DNA of 64,000 nt, from assembly GCF_009498275.1 (NCBI RefSeq), contig NZ_CP045643.1, positions 4,402,001-4,466,000 on the forward strand. The letters run 5' to 3'. Below the pieces are notes generated by a model. That model was not told the DNA's origin. It searched no databases and worked only from the letters and a program-made list of their open reading frames with translations. The DNA is from Streptomyces fagopyri. GTDB taxonomy: Bacteria > Actinomycetota > Actinomycetes > Streptomycetales > Streptomycetaceae. Position 1 is the stretch's first letter, and every line of letters begins with the position of its first letter. Positions 16,174 to 23,874 of the stretch are shown piece after piece. A program made the translations under genes and the position numbers.

Positions 16174-17681
16174 GTCCGGACCCGGCCCGCGCCCACGACC
16201 CCGCCCGTCCCGGCGACTCCTCCCGGACACGGACACACGATCCGGCCCGGACCGAGGACCCGGCCCGGACCCGGGACCCGGTCCGCGGAATCGGTTCCGC
16301 CGGCGTCCTGGACGTCGATCCGCTGCTCGACGACCCCAAGACCCGCATCGTGGTGTGCTGCGGGTCGGGCGGCGTCGGCAAGACGACCACGGCGGCCGCC
16401 CTGGGGCTGCGCGCGGCCGAGCGGGGCCGCAAGGTGGTCGTCCTCACGATCGACCCGGCACGCCGGCTCGCCCAGTCGATGGGCATCGACTCACTCGACA
16501 ACGTCCCTCGCCGGGTGAAGGGCATCGACGACTCCGCGGGCGGCGAACTGCACGCCATGATGCTCGACATGAAGCGCACCTTCGACGAGATCGTCGAGGC
16601 GCACGCGGACGGCGAGCGGGCCGCCGCGATCCTGGGCAACCCCTTCTACCAGTCGCTTTCGGCGGGCTTCGCGGGCACGCAGGAGTACATGGCGATGGAG
16701 AAGCTCGGGCAGCTGCGGGCCCGGGAGGAGTGGGACCTGATCGTCGTCGACACCCCGCCGTCCCGCTCCGCGCTGGACTTCCTGGACGCGCCGAAGCGGC
16801 TCGGTTCCTTCCTGGACGGCAGGCTGATCCGGCTCCTCACCGCTCCGGCGAAGCTGGGCGGCCGCGCGGGGATGAAGTTCCTGAACGTCGGGATGTCGAT
16901 GATGACCGGCACCCTGGGCAAGCTGCTCGGGGGACAACTCCTCAAGGACATGCAGACGTTCGTCGCGGCGATGGACACCACCTTCGGCGGCTTCCGTACG
17001 CGCGCGGACGCCACGTACAAGCTGCTCCAGGCGCCTGGCACGGCGTTCCTGGTGGTGGCGGCCCCGGAGCGGGACGCGCTGCGGGAGGCCGCGTACTTCG
17101 TCGAGCGGCTGGCCGCCGAGGACATGCCGTTCGCCGGCCTGGTCCTCAACCGGGTGCACGGCAGCGGCGCCGCCCATCTGTCCGCCGAACGGGCACTCGC
17201 GGCCGCGGAGAACCTCGACGCCGCGGCCACCGAGGAGCTCGATCCCGACCCCGCGGAAGATCTTGACCCGGGGGCCGCGGAAAATCTTGACGAGGCCCGC
17301 ATTGTGGATCAGGAGGGCGGGAAAGCTGGACTTCGTAACTCTCCCGACACGTACGGTAGTTCAGAATCTTCCGCTTCCGCGTCATCGGCTCCCGAAGCTC
17401 CAGAAGCTCCCGACGGATCCGTCGAAGGCTCCCCCGCCGCCACGGACACCGACCGGACCGTCGAACAGTTCACCGCAGACCTGCTGAGGCTGCATGCCGA
17501 GCGCATGCAGCTGCTCTCCCGCGAGCAGCGCACACGTGACCGCTTCACCGCGCTGCACCCCGAGGTGGCCGTGGCCGAAGTGGCCGCACTGCCCGGCGAC
17601 GTGCACGACCTCGCGGGGTTGCGGAACATCGGGGACCGGCTCGCGGCCAACCGACCGGAGCTGCCAGGGTCCGGCGCCTGA
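16170..17681 (+). CDS. ArsA/GET3-like ATPase 2 with disordered insert
   Basis: A 503-residue partner of the preceding ATPase. Walker A is CGSGGVGKTTTAAALG near residue 64 and the switch II region reads DLIVVDTPPSRSALDFLDAP. The N-terminal ~45 residues are a tandem Asp-Pro-Ala-Arg repeat, absent from the family core and likely disordered. A second low-complexity insert, about 90 residues rich in Asp, Glu, Ala and Ser, interrupts the region before the C-terminal helices (17200-17450); codons there are less GC-rich than around it. Starts by ATGA overlap, so the two ATPases are co-translated. Confidence 0.9.
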   Translation: MSPDPARAHDPARPGDSSRTRTHDPARTEDPARTRDPVRGIGSAGVLDVDPLLDDPKTRIVVCCGSGGVGKTTTAAALGLRAAERGRKVVVLTIDPARRLAQSMGIDSLDNVPRRVKGIDDSAGGELHAMMLDMKRTFDEIVEAHADGERAAAILGNPFYQSLSAGFAGTQEYMAMEKLGQLRAREEWDLIVVDTPPSRSALDFLDAPKRLGSFLDGRLIRLLTAPAKLGGRAGMKFLNVGMSMMTGTLGKLLGGQLLKDMQTFVAAMDTTFGGFRTRADATYKLLQAPGTAFLVVAAPERDALREAAYFVERLAAEDMPFAGLVLNRVHGSGAAHLSAERALAAAENLDAAATEELDPDPAEDLDPGAAENLDEARIVDQEGGKAGLRNSPDTYGSSESSASASSAPEAPEAPDGSVEGSPAATDTDRTVEQFTADLLRLHAERMQLLSREQRTRDRFTALHPEVAVAEVAALPGDVHDLAGLRNIGDRLAANRPELPGSGA

Positions 17682-17728
17682 GGCGACGCCGCGACCACCC
17701 GTTACGGGTCCGCTGTGATGGGTCCGTG

Positions 17729-17748
17729 GGGCCGCCTCCCGGCGGCCC
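17729..17748. terminator. Bidirectional terminator between the ATPase pair and wblA
   Basis: GGGCCGCC-TCCC-GGCGGCCC, a perfect 8-bp stem with a 4-nt loop, lies between the two convergent stop codons. Confidence 0.7.
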
Positions 17749-17900
17749 GCGTGACCTTCTGATCCCACCTGTCACTCATGCCGGCCCATGAGCTGCCGTG
17801 CGGCTCACGGGTCAACCGCACCCCGTGGACGCCGTACAGGCCCTGGGCGCCGCACAGGGGCGCCCCGAGTGGCCGGGGCTGTGGTTCCGAGGGAAACCCC

Positions 17901-18239
17901 TCAGCCCACCGCCGCGTAACGCTCGTACACCTCTTCCTCGTCGAGGGGCAGCAGGCCCGCACCGCGCTCGTACTCCGTACGCGCGGTCTCCAGCAGGCGA
18001 CGCCACGAGGTGACGGTGGGACGCCTGCGCAGCAGTGCGCGACGCTCCCGCTCCGTCATGCCACCCCACACGCCGAATTCGACGTGGTTGTCGAGCGCAT
18101 CGGCGAGACATTCCGTGCGTACCGGACATCCGGTGCACACTGCCTTCGCCCTGTTCTGCGCTGCTCCTTGAACGAACAGTTCATCCGGATCGGTAGTGCG
18201 GCAGGCCGCCTGCGCACTCCAGTCGGTTACCCAGCCCAT
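17901..18239 (-). CDS. wblA: WblA, WhiB-like iron-sulfur developmental regulator
   Basis: A 112-residue WhiB-like protein. It carries the four [4Fe-4S] cysteines 13, 35, 38 and 44 (C-Xn-CxxC-x5-C), the GVWGG turn at residues 56-60, and the basic helix ERERRALLRRRP. In streptomycetes WblA is a pleiotropic regulator needed for sporulation and a repressor of antibiotic production. Position next to the ArsA-like pair and PBP matches SCO3579. The ATG at 18239 has a GGGAGAGGA ribosome site; an upstream in-frame ATG (18296) lacks one and would give a non-family extension. Confidence 0.96.
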   Translation of the reverse strand: MGWVTDWSAQAACRTTDPDELFVQGAAQNRAKAVCTGCPVRTECLADALDNHVEFGVWGGMTERERRALLRRRPTVTSWRRLLETARTEYERGAGLLPLDEEEVYERYAAVG

Positions 18240-18504
18240 ACCGGCGCCGTCCTCTCCCGAATCGAGGCTCCCCCACGGCGGCAGCGGCATATTCACCGCC
18301 GCCAGTTGAGGACGTTACGGAAGGCGGGCACAGCGCAACACCCCCTTCGGGCCCAATCTTGAATGGCCCGAACGGACTATGCGTAAGCGGCAGATCACCC
18401 GGGGGAGTGACCTGAGGACATACGTGAGTATCCCGACGAAGCGGGACAGTCCAGTTGAGTCACAACGGACGCCTGGTGACGCATGAGGCTGATTCGGACA
18501 CGCC

Positions 18505-18525
18505 TTCCCCAAAAAAGTTGGGGAA
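18505..18525. other. Hairpin TTCCCCAA-AAAAG-TTGGGGAA
   Basis: A perfect 8-bp stem with a 5-nt A-rich loop, in the wblA-PBP divergent region. It could be a terminator of a short transcript or a leader structure of either gene. Confidence 0.45.
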
Positions 18526-18551
18526 CATCCGGAACGATTCGGGGGCTCCGG

Positions 18552-18565
18552 ACGTATTGATACGT
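18552..18565. promoter_or_regulatory. Palindromic operator candidate ACGTAT-TG-ATACGT
   Basis: A perfect 6-bp inverted repeat spaced by 2 nt, 83 nt before the PBP start. AT-rich palindromes are rare in this DNA, so it is a reasonable regulator site; the regulator is unknown. Confidence 0.45.
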
Positions 18566-18635
18566 AGCCGCACTGCTGTGACAGTTGAGAGCAGCTTAGG
18601 CCAAGGCATATACGCGTGTCCGGCGAATGAGAACG

Positions 18636-18641
18636 TAGGCT
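18636..18641 (+). promoter_or_regulatory. -10 box of leaderless PBP gene
   Basis: TAGGCT ends 6 nt before the ATG at 18648; no Shine-Dalgarno. Confidence 0.5.
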
Positions 18642-18647
18642 GCCCTC

Positions 18648-20915
18648 ATGCCAAAGAAGCTCTCGGGCGGTGGTCTGTCGCCCACGCAGCAGGCCGCCAA
18701 GTTCCTCGGTGTCAGCGTGCTCGCCGGAGCAGTCATGGCCGGAATCGCGTTGCCCGCCGCGGGCGCGCTGGGCCTCGCGGCCAAGGGTTCCGTCCAGGGG
18801 TTCGACGAGATTCCCGACAACTTGAAGAGTCCCGCGCTGAGTCAGCGCACCACCATCCTGGACAACCAGGGCGGTCAGATCGCCACGGTCTACTCGCGCG
18901 ACCGTACGGTGGTCGACCTCAAGAAGATCTCGCCGTACATGCAGAAGGCGATCGTCGCGATCGAGGACTCCCGCTTCTACCAGCACGGAGCGGTCGACCT
19001 CAAGGGCATCCTGCGCGCCGTGAACCAGAACGCGCAGAACGGCGGGGTGGCCCAGGGCGCCTCCACGCTCACCCAGCAGCTGGTGAAGAACTACTTCGTG
19101 GAGGAGGCCGGCGACGACCCGACGAAGGTCGCCCAGGCCACCCAGCAGACCCTCGGCCGCAAGATCCGCGAGCTCAAGTACGCGATCCAGCTGGAAGAGA
19201 AGCTCGGCAAGAAGAAGATCCTCGAGAACTACCTGAACATCACGTTCTTCGGCGAGCAGGCCTACGGCGTCGAGGCCGCCGCCCAGCGCTACTTCTCCAA
19301 GCCCGCCAAGGACCTGAACCTCCAGCAGTCGGCGCTGCTCGCGGGCATCGTCCAGTCGCCCAGCCGCTACGACCCGGTCAACGACGAGGCCGAGGCCATC
19401 AAGCGCCGCAACACCGTCCTGCAGCGCATGGCCGAGGTGCACGACATCTCCCCGCAGGAGGCCGACGCGGCCCAGAACGCCAAGCTGGACCTCAAGGTCA
19501 GCCAGCCGAAGAACGGCTGCATCACGGCGGTCAAGGGCGCGAGCTTCTTCTGCAGGTACGTGGAGAACGTGTTCCTCACCGACCCGGTCTTCGGCAAGAC
19601 CAAGGAGGACCGGGCCAAGGTCTGGAACCAGGGCGGCCTGACCATCCGTACGACGCTCGACCCGCAGTCCCAGAAGTCGGTGCAGGACTCGATCAAGTCC
19701 CACGTCAACAAGTCGGACTCGGTCGCCACGGCGGCCACGCTGGTCCAGCCGGGGACCGGCAAGATCGTCGGCATGGGCCAGTCGAGGCCGTACGGCTACG
19801 GGAAGAACGAGACGGAGTACAACTACTCGGTCGACCGTGACATGGGCGGATCGAACTTCGGCTTCCCGACCGGTTCGACCTTCAAGCCGTTCGTGGCCGC
19901 GGCCGCGCTGGAGGAGGGCCTGCCGGCGACGCAGGAGTACTCCGCGCCGTACAAGATGTCCTACCCCAGCCCCGTGCAGACGTGCGGCAAGCCCTGGACC
20001 AACCAGCAGAGCGAGACCCTCTCGAACGAGAGCGAGTCGGAGAAGGGCCCGTACCCGCTGAAGACGGCGATGGCCAAGTCGGTCAACACCTACTTCGTGC
20101 AGATGATCTCGGACATCGGTATCTGCCCGGTGGTGAAGCTGACCGACAAGCTGCATGTCGTACAGGGCAACGGCGACAAGCTGCCCGAGGTCCCCGCCAT
20201 CACCCTCGGGTCCAAGGGGATCTCCCCGCTGACCATGGCGAGCGCGTACGCCACCTTCGCGTCCCGGGGCATGTACTGCTCGCCGATCGCCATCGAGTCG
20301 ATCAGCCAGCAGGTGGACGGCAAGCAGAAGTCGCTGGAAGTACCGAAGTCGACCTGCACGCGGGCCATGTCCGAGACGACCGCGGACACCGTCAACACCC
20401 TGCTCAGCGGTGTGATCGACTCCGGTACGGGTCAGCAGGCCGGCCTGACGGACCGGGACAACGCCGGTAAGACGGGTACGACGGACGAGCGCCGCAACGC
20501 GTGGTTCGTCGGCTACACCCCGAACCTGGCGGGCGCGGTGTGGGTCGGCAGCCCCAAGCAGAACGTCAAGATGACGAACATCAACATCGGCGGTGTCTAC
20601 CACTCCCTCGTCTACGGCGGCGAGGTGCCGGGCCCGATCTGGAAGGACGCCATGACGGGCGCCCTCGCGGGCAAGGACTCCCCCTCCTTCAACCTGATCG
20701 ACATCCCCGATCCGGTGCGGGACCACGACGACGACGGTGGTCCGGACGACGGCGGCCCGGACGACGGTGGCCCGGGCGGCGGCGACGACCGCGGGAACAC
20801 CATCAGCGGCAACAACGGCAGCAACGGGAACGGCGGCGGAAAGCCGAACCCCACCTTCTCGCTCCCTGAGGGCTTCATCCAGGGGCAGAACGGCACCGGG
20901 GGCCGTCACCGCTGA
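18648..20915 (+). CDS. Class A penicillin-binding protein (transglycosylase/transpeptidase)
   Basis: A 755-residue bifunctional peptidoglycan synthase. After a short cytoplasmic tail and a membrane anchor (~20-45), the GT51 domain contains the catalytic Glu106 in AIEDSRFYQHG and the GASTLTQQLVKN motif. The transpeptidase has Ser410-Thr-Phe-Lys413 (SxxK), Ser478-Val-Asn480 (SxN) and Lys608-Thr-Gly-Thr611. The extracellular tail (700-755) is an Asp/Gly then Asn/Gly repeat without a PASTA domain. It diverges from wblA, the arrangement of SCO3580. GGAAC motifs upstream raise the chance of cell-envelope stress control by SigE, which is inference. Confidence 0.96.
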   Translation: MPKKLSGGGLSPTQQAAKFLGVSVLAGAVMAGIALPAAGALGLAAKGSVQGFDEIPDNLKSPALSQRTTILDNQGGQIATVYSRDRTVVDLKKISPYMQKAIVAIEDSRFYQHGAVDLKGILRAVNQNAQNGGVAQGASTLTQQLVKNYFVEEAGDDPTKVAQATQQTLGRKIRELKYAIQLEEKLGKKKILENYLNITFFGEQAYGVEAAAQRYFSKPAKDLNLQQSALLAGIVQSPSRYDPVNDEAEAIKRRNTVLQRMAEVHDISPQEADAAQNAKLDLKVSQPKNGCITAVKGASFFCRYVENVFLTDPVFGKTKEDRAKVWNQGGLTIRTTLDPQSQKSVQDSIKSHVNKSDSVATAATLVQPGTGKIVGMGQSRPYGYGKNETEYNYSVDRDMGGSNFGFPTGSTFKPFVAAAALEEGLPATQEYSAPYKMSYPSPVQTCGKPWTNQQSETLSNESESEKGPYPLKTAMAKSVNTYFVQMISDIGICPVVKLTDKLHVVQGNGDKLPEVPAITLGSKGISPLTMASAYATFASRGMYCSPIAIESISQQVDGKQKSLEVPKSTCTRAMSETTADTVNTLLSGVIDSGTGQQAGLTDRDNAGKTGTTDERRNAWFVGYTPNLAGAVWVGSPKQNVKMTNINIGGVYHSLVYGGEVPGPIWKDAMTGALAGKDSPSFNLIDIPDPVRDHDDDGGPDDGGPDDGGPGGGDDRGNTISGNNGSNGNGGGKPNPTFSLPEGFIQGQNGTGGRHR

Positions 20916-20960
20916 CGCTCACTCCGTCAGGGGCGGCCACCACCCCTGACGCTCGCCCCC

Positions 20961-21006
20961 CCGTCAGGGGACGCACGGAAAAGCCGTCAGGGGACGCACG
21001 GAAAAG
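20961..21006. repeat. Exact 23-bp tandem duplication
   Basis: Two identical 23-bp copies (20961-20983 and 20984-21006) begin CCGTCAGGGGACGC and end GGAAAAG. A nearby pair CGTCAGGGG/CCCCTGACG (20925-20951) is part of the same family. They lie just before the bidirectional terminator. Confidence 0.85.
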
Positions 21007-21035
21007 AGGGACGCCACCACGGTGGCGTCCCTCTT
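21004..21035. terminator. Bidirectional terminator between the PBP and YqeY genes
   Basis: A perfect 15-bp stem, AAGAGGGACGCCACC with its complement, and a 2-nt loop. A-rich on the left and CTCTT on the right, so it can work in both directions. Confidence 0.9.
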
Positions 21036-21047
21036 GGCGTGGAGTCC

Positions 21048-21512
21048 TCAGCCGGCGAGCAGCTCCTTGACCACGGCGGCGACCCGGCCGCCCTCGGCCA
21101 GGCCCGCGACCTTCGGGTTGACGATCTTCATGACCTGACCCATGGCCCGCGGCCCCTCGGCGCCCGCGGCCCGCGCCTCCTCGACGGCCTGCCCGACGAT
21201 CTGCCGGAGCTCCTCGTCGGAGAGCTGCTTGGGCAGGTAGGTGGCGAGGATCTCGCCCTCCGCCTTCTCCCGCTCGGCCGACTCGGGCCGACCACCCTGC
21301 GCGAAGGCGTCGGCGGCCTCACGGCGCTTCTTCGCCTCGCGGGTGATCACCTTCTGTACTTCGTCGTCGGAGAGCTCGCGCTTCGTCTTGCCGGCGACCT
21401 CCTCCTTGGTGATCGCGGAGAGGGTCAGCCGGAGCGTGGCCGAGCGGAGCTCGTCGCGCTCCTTGATGGCGGCGTTGAGGTCTTCCTGCAGCTTCGACTT
21501 GAGCGTGGTCAT
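21048..21512 (-). CDS. GatB/YqeY domain protein
   Basis: A 154-residue YqeY-family protein, related to the C-terminal tail of the GatB amidotransferase subunit. It begins MTTLKSKLQEDLNAAIKERD and has the family's helical bundle with YLPKQLSDEEL and the conserved MGQVMK segment. Its role is not established; a link to tRNA handling is assumed from GatB. The ATG at 21512 has a GACAAT -10-like box 7 nt upstream and no ribosome site, suggesting a leaderless message. Confidence 0.9.
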   Translation of the reverse strand: MTTLKSKLQEDLNAAIKERDELRSATLRLTLSAITKEEVAGKTKRELSDDEVQKVITREAKKRREAADAFAQGGRPESAEREKAEGEILATYLPKQLSDEELRQIVGQAVEEARAAGAEGPRAMGQVMKIVNPKVAGLAEGGRVAAVVKELLAG

Positions 21513-21519
21513 GCCGACG

Positions 21520-21525
21520 ATTGTC
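21520..21525 (-). promoter_or_regulatory. -10 box of leaderless yqeY-like gene
   Basis: GACAAT ends 7 nt before the ATG at 21512; a weaker match than the other leaderless boxes. Confidence 0.35.
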
Positions 21526-21650
21526 GCAGGTGTGGTGAGACGGCCGCCTGCTGATTTCGGCGCGGGTGCGGGTGTCGACCGTTGGTCTCGACCGTTCGTC
21601 TCGACCGCCGGCGCAGGGCGGACGGCGGGCCGCCGGTGCCGGTGCCGGGG

Positions 21651-21659
21651 TTGTCCACA
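21651..21659 (+). promoter_or_regulatory. Perfect DnaA box TTGTCCACA upstream of the phosphoesterase
   Basis: Exact match to the streptomycete DnaA box, 41 nt before the start codon at 21701 and in the gene's orientation. Confidence 0.5.
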
Positions 21660-21688
21660 GGGGGGAACGCGAAGCCGCCGGGGTCTGA

Positions 21689-21694
21689 CACGAT
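21689..21694 (+). promoter_or_regulatory. -10 box of leaderless phosphoesterase gene
   Basis: CACGAT ends 6 nt before the ATG at 21701; a degenerate TANNNT. Confidence 0.35.
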
Positions 21695-21700
21695 GGACGT

Positions 21701-22624
21701 ATGCGCGCACGATACGGAGTACCCCTGGGAATCACGGCGGTGGGCGCCGCCGGACTGCTGTACGCGGCGGGTTTCGAGGCCCGCTCGTTCCGCCTCCGGC
21801 GGGTGACGGTCCCGGTCCTGCCGCCGGGCATGCGGCCACTGCGCCTGCTCCAGGTCTCCGACATCCACATGGTGGGCGGGCAGCGCAAGAAGCAGCGCTG
21901 GCTGCGCTCCCTGGCCGGCCTGCGCCCCGACTTCGTCATCAACACCGGGGACAACCTCTCCGACCCGGAGGCCGTCCCCGAAGTCCTGGACGCCCTCGGC
22001 CCCTTGATGGAGTTCCCCGGCGCGTACGTCTTCGGTTCGAACGACTACTACGGGCCCACGCTCCGCAACCCCGCCCGGTACCTGTTCGAGAAGACCCAGG
22101 GCCGTCACGGTCTGAACGGCAACAAGCCGGCCGTCCGCGCCATCCACAACCCGTGGGAGGACCTGCGCGACGGATTCGACACGGCGGGCTGGCTCAACCT
22201 CACGAACACCCGGGGCACGCTGAAGATAGAAGGCTCCGAGATCGAGCTGACCGGTCTCGACGACCCGCACATCAAACGGGACCGCTACGCGCGCGTGTCC
22301 GGCGGCCCGTCGGAGTCGGCCGACTTCTCCCTGGGCGTGGTCCACGCGCCCTACCTGCGCGCGCTCGACGCGTTCACGGCGGACGGCTACCCCCTGGTCC
22401 TCGCCGGCCACACCCACGGCGGCCAGCTCTGCCTCCCCTTCTACGGCGCCTTCGTCACCAACTGCGACCTGGACACGGACCGCGTGAAGGGTCTGTCCAC
22501 CCACACGGCGGAGGAGCGGACGTCGTACCTGCACGTCTCGGCGGGCTGCGGCACCAGCCGCTACACGCCGGTACGTTTCGCGTGCCCGCCGGAGGCGTCG
22601 CTCCTGACACTGGTGAGCCGCTGA
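21701..22624 (+). CDS. Membrane-anchored metallophosphoesterase
   Basis: A 307-residue calcineurin-like phosphoesterase. A hydrophobic N-terminal segment (~8-24) probably anchors it. The two-metal motifs appear in order: SDIH (DxH), NTGDNLSD (GDxxD), GSNDYYG (GNxD/E with Ser for Asn-type variation) and AGHTHGGQ (GHxH). The overall pattern matches the YkuE branch of cell-envelope phosphodiesterases; the substrate is unknown. No adjacent partner gene is evident. Leaderless start is likely from the -10 placement. Confidence 0.92.
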   Translation: MRARYGVPLGITAVGAAGLLYAAGFEARSFRLRRVTVPVLPPGMRPLRLLQVSDIHMVGGQRKKQRWLRSLAGLRPDFVINTGDNLSDPEAVPEVLDALGPLMEFPGAYVFGSNDYYGPTLRNPARYLFEKTQGRHGLNGNKPAVRAIHNPWEDLRDGFDTAGWLNLTNTRGTLKIEGSEIELTGLDDPHIKRDRYARVSGGPSESADFSLGVVHAPYLRALDAFTADGYPLVLAGHTHGGQLCLPFYGAFVTNCDLDTDRVKGLSTHTAEERTSYLHVSAGCGTSRYTPVRFACPPEASLLTLVSR

Positions 22625-22714
22625 CGGACCCGATCGGGGCGGGACCTCTGATCACGGACCATGGATCACGTCCCCTCACCACGACCACCTGACCACGCGT
22701 CGCCGACCAGACAT

Positions 22715-22784
22715 CGCCGAGCTCGCACTGCCGAGCTCGCACTGCCGACCTCGCACTCCTGAGCTCGCACTCATGACCTCGCGC
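22715..22784. repeat. Five 14-bp tandem units
   Basis: Units from 22715, 22729, 22743, 22757 and 22771, with consensus TGCCGAGCTCGCAC, decay from left to right. They fill part of the 300-base gap after the phosphoesterase gene; nothing else was recognised there. Confidence 0.8.
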
Positions 22785-22915
22785 CGCTGAGCCACCGCTG
22801 ACCAGCCACGGCTGATCACGCACGGCTGCCTGCGAGGTCGCTCGGGGACTGCGCGGCGACACCGGGCGCGTAACTCCACCAGATGCCCCAAATAGCCCGA
22901 TTCGCCCGCTCGACT

Positions 22916-22921
22916 TAGCGT
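22916..22921 (+). promoter_or_regulatory. -10 box of leaderless Pr6Pr gene
   Basis: TAGCGT ends 6 nt before the ATG at 22928. Confidence 0.5.
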
Positions 22922-22927
22922 GGGCAC

Positions 22928-23728
22928 ATGATCGCCCCGATCCCCAAGGACATACCCGACCTCCCCCCGATCCCGGGTATCGCCGCACTGGCCCCGTACA
23001 ACGTCCCGTCGACGGCGGTGGTGGCCCCCGTGTACCGCCCGCTGGCGGCGGCCTTCCGCCTCCTGGCCGCCATGACGGCAGCGGCGGGCATCGCCATCGA
23101 CCTGTATCTGGGCAGCCCGGCACACGTGCTGAGCTACTTCGCCGCCCAGAGCAACCTGCTGGCGGCGGTGGTCCTCGCCGCCTCGGCCCGGCGGGCGTGG
23201 ATGGCCCGCCGCCCGCTGCCCGCGGCCCTCACGGGCGGCACGCTTCTGTACGTCCTGATCACTGGCCTGGTCTACCACCTCCACCTGGCGAACCGGCCCG
23301 GCGGCTTCTCCATGACCGGCGAGACCGCCTCGCTCCACGGCTGGCAGGCGCTCGCGAACCTGGTCCTGTACACCGTGACCCCGGTCGCCGTGGTGATCGA
23401 CTGGCTCCTGCTGACCCGCCCGGCCCCGCTGGCGATGCGATACGCGACCACCTGGCTCGTCTACCCCCTCGTCTACCTGGCCTTCTGCCTCACCCGCGGC
23501 GCGATGCTGTCGCCGGGCACCACGGAGCGCTACCTCTACCCCTTCGTGGACGCCGACCGGCACGGATACGTCGGCATCCTCGGAAACACCGCGATCCTCG
23601 GCGTCGCCTTCTACGCCCTGGCCCTCCTGGTCGTCGCCCTGGACCACCTCCGCCCCGACCCACTGCGCCACGGCGGCCGACGCCCCGAAAACCGGATTTC
23701 GTCTCCGGCCACCGGTGGGCTAAAGTAA
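22928..23728 (+). CDS. Pr6Pr-family multi-pass membrane protein
   Basis: A 266-residue integral membrane protein with six predicted transmembrane segments and a Pro-rich N-terminus. The pattern YFAAQSNLLAAVV followed by TGLVYH, LHGWQALANLVLYTVTP and YLAFCLTRG matches the actinobacterial Pr6Pr family (FAR-17a/AIG1-like). Function unknown. It lies directly upstream of the tRNA-Pro gene, 29 nt away, with no clear terminator between, so the tRNA may be partly co-transcribed. Confidence 0.85.
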   Translation: MIAPIPKDIPDLPPIPGIAALAPYNVPSTAVVAPVYRPLAAAFRLLAAMTAAAGIAIDLYLGSPAHVLSYFAAQSNLLAAVVLAASARRAWMARRPLPAALTGGTLLYVLITGLVYHLHLANRPGGFSMTGETASLHGWQALANLVLYTVTPVAVVIDWLLLTRPAPLAMRYATTWLVYPLVYLAFCLTRGAMLSPGTTERYLYPFVDADRHGYVGILGNTAILGVAFYALALLVVALDHLRPDPLRHGGRRPENRISSPATGGLK

Positions 23729-23757
23729 ACGATGTCGCCGCGAGAAGCAGCGACGAT

Positions 23758-23831
23758 CGGGGTGTAGCGCAGCTTGGCAGCGCGCTTCGTTCGGGACGAA
23801 GAGGTCGTGGGTTCAAATCCCGCCACCCCGA
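23758..23831 (+). tRNA. tRNA-Pro (anticodon CGG)
   Basis: A 74-nt cloverleaf. The acceptor stem CGGGGTG pairs with CACCCCG; the anticodon stem-loop CTTCG-TTCGGGA-CGAAG presents CGG; the T-arm contains GGTTCAAATCC. CCA is not encoded. It decodes CCG, the commonest Pro codon in this genome type. Its 3' end abuts integrase debris, so it served as an attachment site. Confidence 0.96.
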
Positions 23832-23840
23832 CAGCTGGTC

Positions 23841-23874
23841 AGAGGCCGGTGAGTAAATTTACTCACCGGTCTCT
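23841..23874 (+). terminator. Terminator of tRNA-Pro
   Basis: A 34-nt inverted repeat (arms 23841-23857 and 23858-23874, with one G/T wobble pair) is followed by a short T-containing tract, 10 nt past the tRNA. Confidence 0.85.

Larger units (their letters stand above)
18240..18647. other. Divergent wblA-PBP regulatory region
   Basis: About 400 bases between divergent genes, AT-richer than the rest, so likely a long wblA leader and two promoters. I see a TCAC-N8-GTGA inverted repeat (18395-18410), an 8-bp-stem hairpin (18505-18525), two GGAAC motifs (18522 and 18531) of the kind used by SigE as a -35, and a 14-bp palindrome (18552-18565). Confidence 0.6.

Noticed and set aside
18395..18410. 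BldD operator upstream of wblA
   Set aside because: The inverted repeat is TCAC-N8-GTGA, the half-sites pointing the opposite way to the AGTGA-N-TCAC BldD consensus I know. Noted only as part of the regulatory region.
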